Source: Lachnospiraceae bacterium
GTDB taxonomy: Bacteria; Bacillota; Clostridia; Lachnospirales; Lachnospiraceae
Direction of reading: 5' to 3'
Length of the DNA stretch: 64,000 nt
Assembly (NCBI GenBank): GCA_029068555.1
Contig: JAIECJ010000094.1
Coordinates: 93,219 to 157,218 of the forward strand
Below, piece by piece: positions 63,882 through 64,000 of this stretch (positions are counted from its first letter, which is position 1; every line of letters begins with the position of its first letter). Under the pieces are notes generated by a model that saw only the letters and a program-made list of their open reading frames with translations, searched no databases and was not told where the DNA came from. Both the position numbers and the translations under genes were made by a program.

Positions 63882-63926
63882 TGATTGAGAACCGAATATG
63901 TTTTATGAATAAGACGCAAATGAAAT

Positions 63927-63942
63927 GTTACTGTTCACTCCC
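63927..63942 (-). repeat. GTGAACAGTAAC repeat, inverted copy
   Basis: GTTACTGTTCACTCCC is the reverse complement of the GGGAGTGAACAGTAAC form. No gene is visible in 63882-64000. Confidence 0.55.
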
Positions 63943-64000
63943 TATATTAGCTCATTGTGAAAAGTGACGAAATTTATTTTTTTGTTTTGTGGAAAAAAGG

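Noticed and set aside
1..64000. CRISPR arrays, tRNA, rRNA, transposase or integrase genes.
   Set aside because: I looked for regular short direct repeats, cloverleaf sequences and recombinase motifs and saw none; weak or partial examples could escape reading by eye.

Overview
The window looks like a chromosomal segment from a gut-type Lachnospiraceae or related Clostridia (Firmicutes). The basis is strong AGGAGG ribosome sites, TTGACA/TATAAT promoters, a PerR/reverse-rubrerythrin pair, a MecA-like adaptor, and very large Ig-like surface proteins. I cannot fix the species from sequence alone.

Left region (1-13.8 kb), AT-rich accessory or defence DNA. A 5'-truncated adenosine-deaminase-family gene (RdrB-like in general organisation) runs in from the left edge. 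Next comes a tightly coupled three-gene ABC-three-component (ABC-3C) operon: a nuclease-like effector with the C-terminal component, a middle component, and a Rad50-like ATPase. Forty nucleotides after it lies a deaminase-like gene broken by a single in-frame stop. A convergent cassette follows: a STAND-like protein with a degenerate P-loop facing an ATP-grasp ligase and a methyltransferase. An identical 29-bp element sits about 81 bp ahead of both transcription units. The region ends with a two-HTH helical-repeat regulator and, convergent to it, a 55-codon secreted-peptide gene that could be its signal.

Central region (13.9-53.1 kb), a cell-surface locus, all on the + strand. It holds a DPM-type GT2 glycosyltransferase, a polytopic GT-C-like membrane protein, an 845-aa Ig-like exported protein, and a 1560-aa papain-like protease with a lectin-like domain and many Ig-like repeats. 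Two paralogous giant exported proteins of 5209 and 3910 aa follow and fill 43% of the window. The second giant gene has a strongly folded leader of about 150 nt that ends in a possible Shine-Dalgarno-sequestering switch. None of these proteins shows an LPXTG motif or another anchor I recognise.

Right region (53.3-64 kb). An overlapping ATPase/PD-(D/E)xK nuclease pair (candidate defence system) is followed by an exported transglutaminase-like protein that may belong with the surface locus. The rest is more core-like: PerR and reverse rubrerythrin (with a consensus promoter and a PerR-type operator), a histidine kinase/response regulator pair, an RluD-like pseudouridine synthase, an unknown 128-aa protein, a MecA-like adaptor overlapping a polysaccharide deacetylase, and a small membrane protein. 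Two inverted copies of a 62-bp hairpin element flank the last block.

Domain assignments come from reading motifs by eye. No database search was possible.
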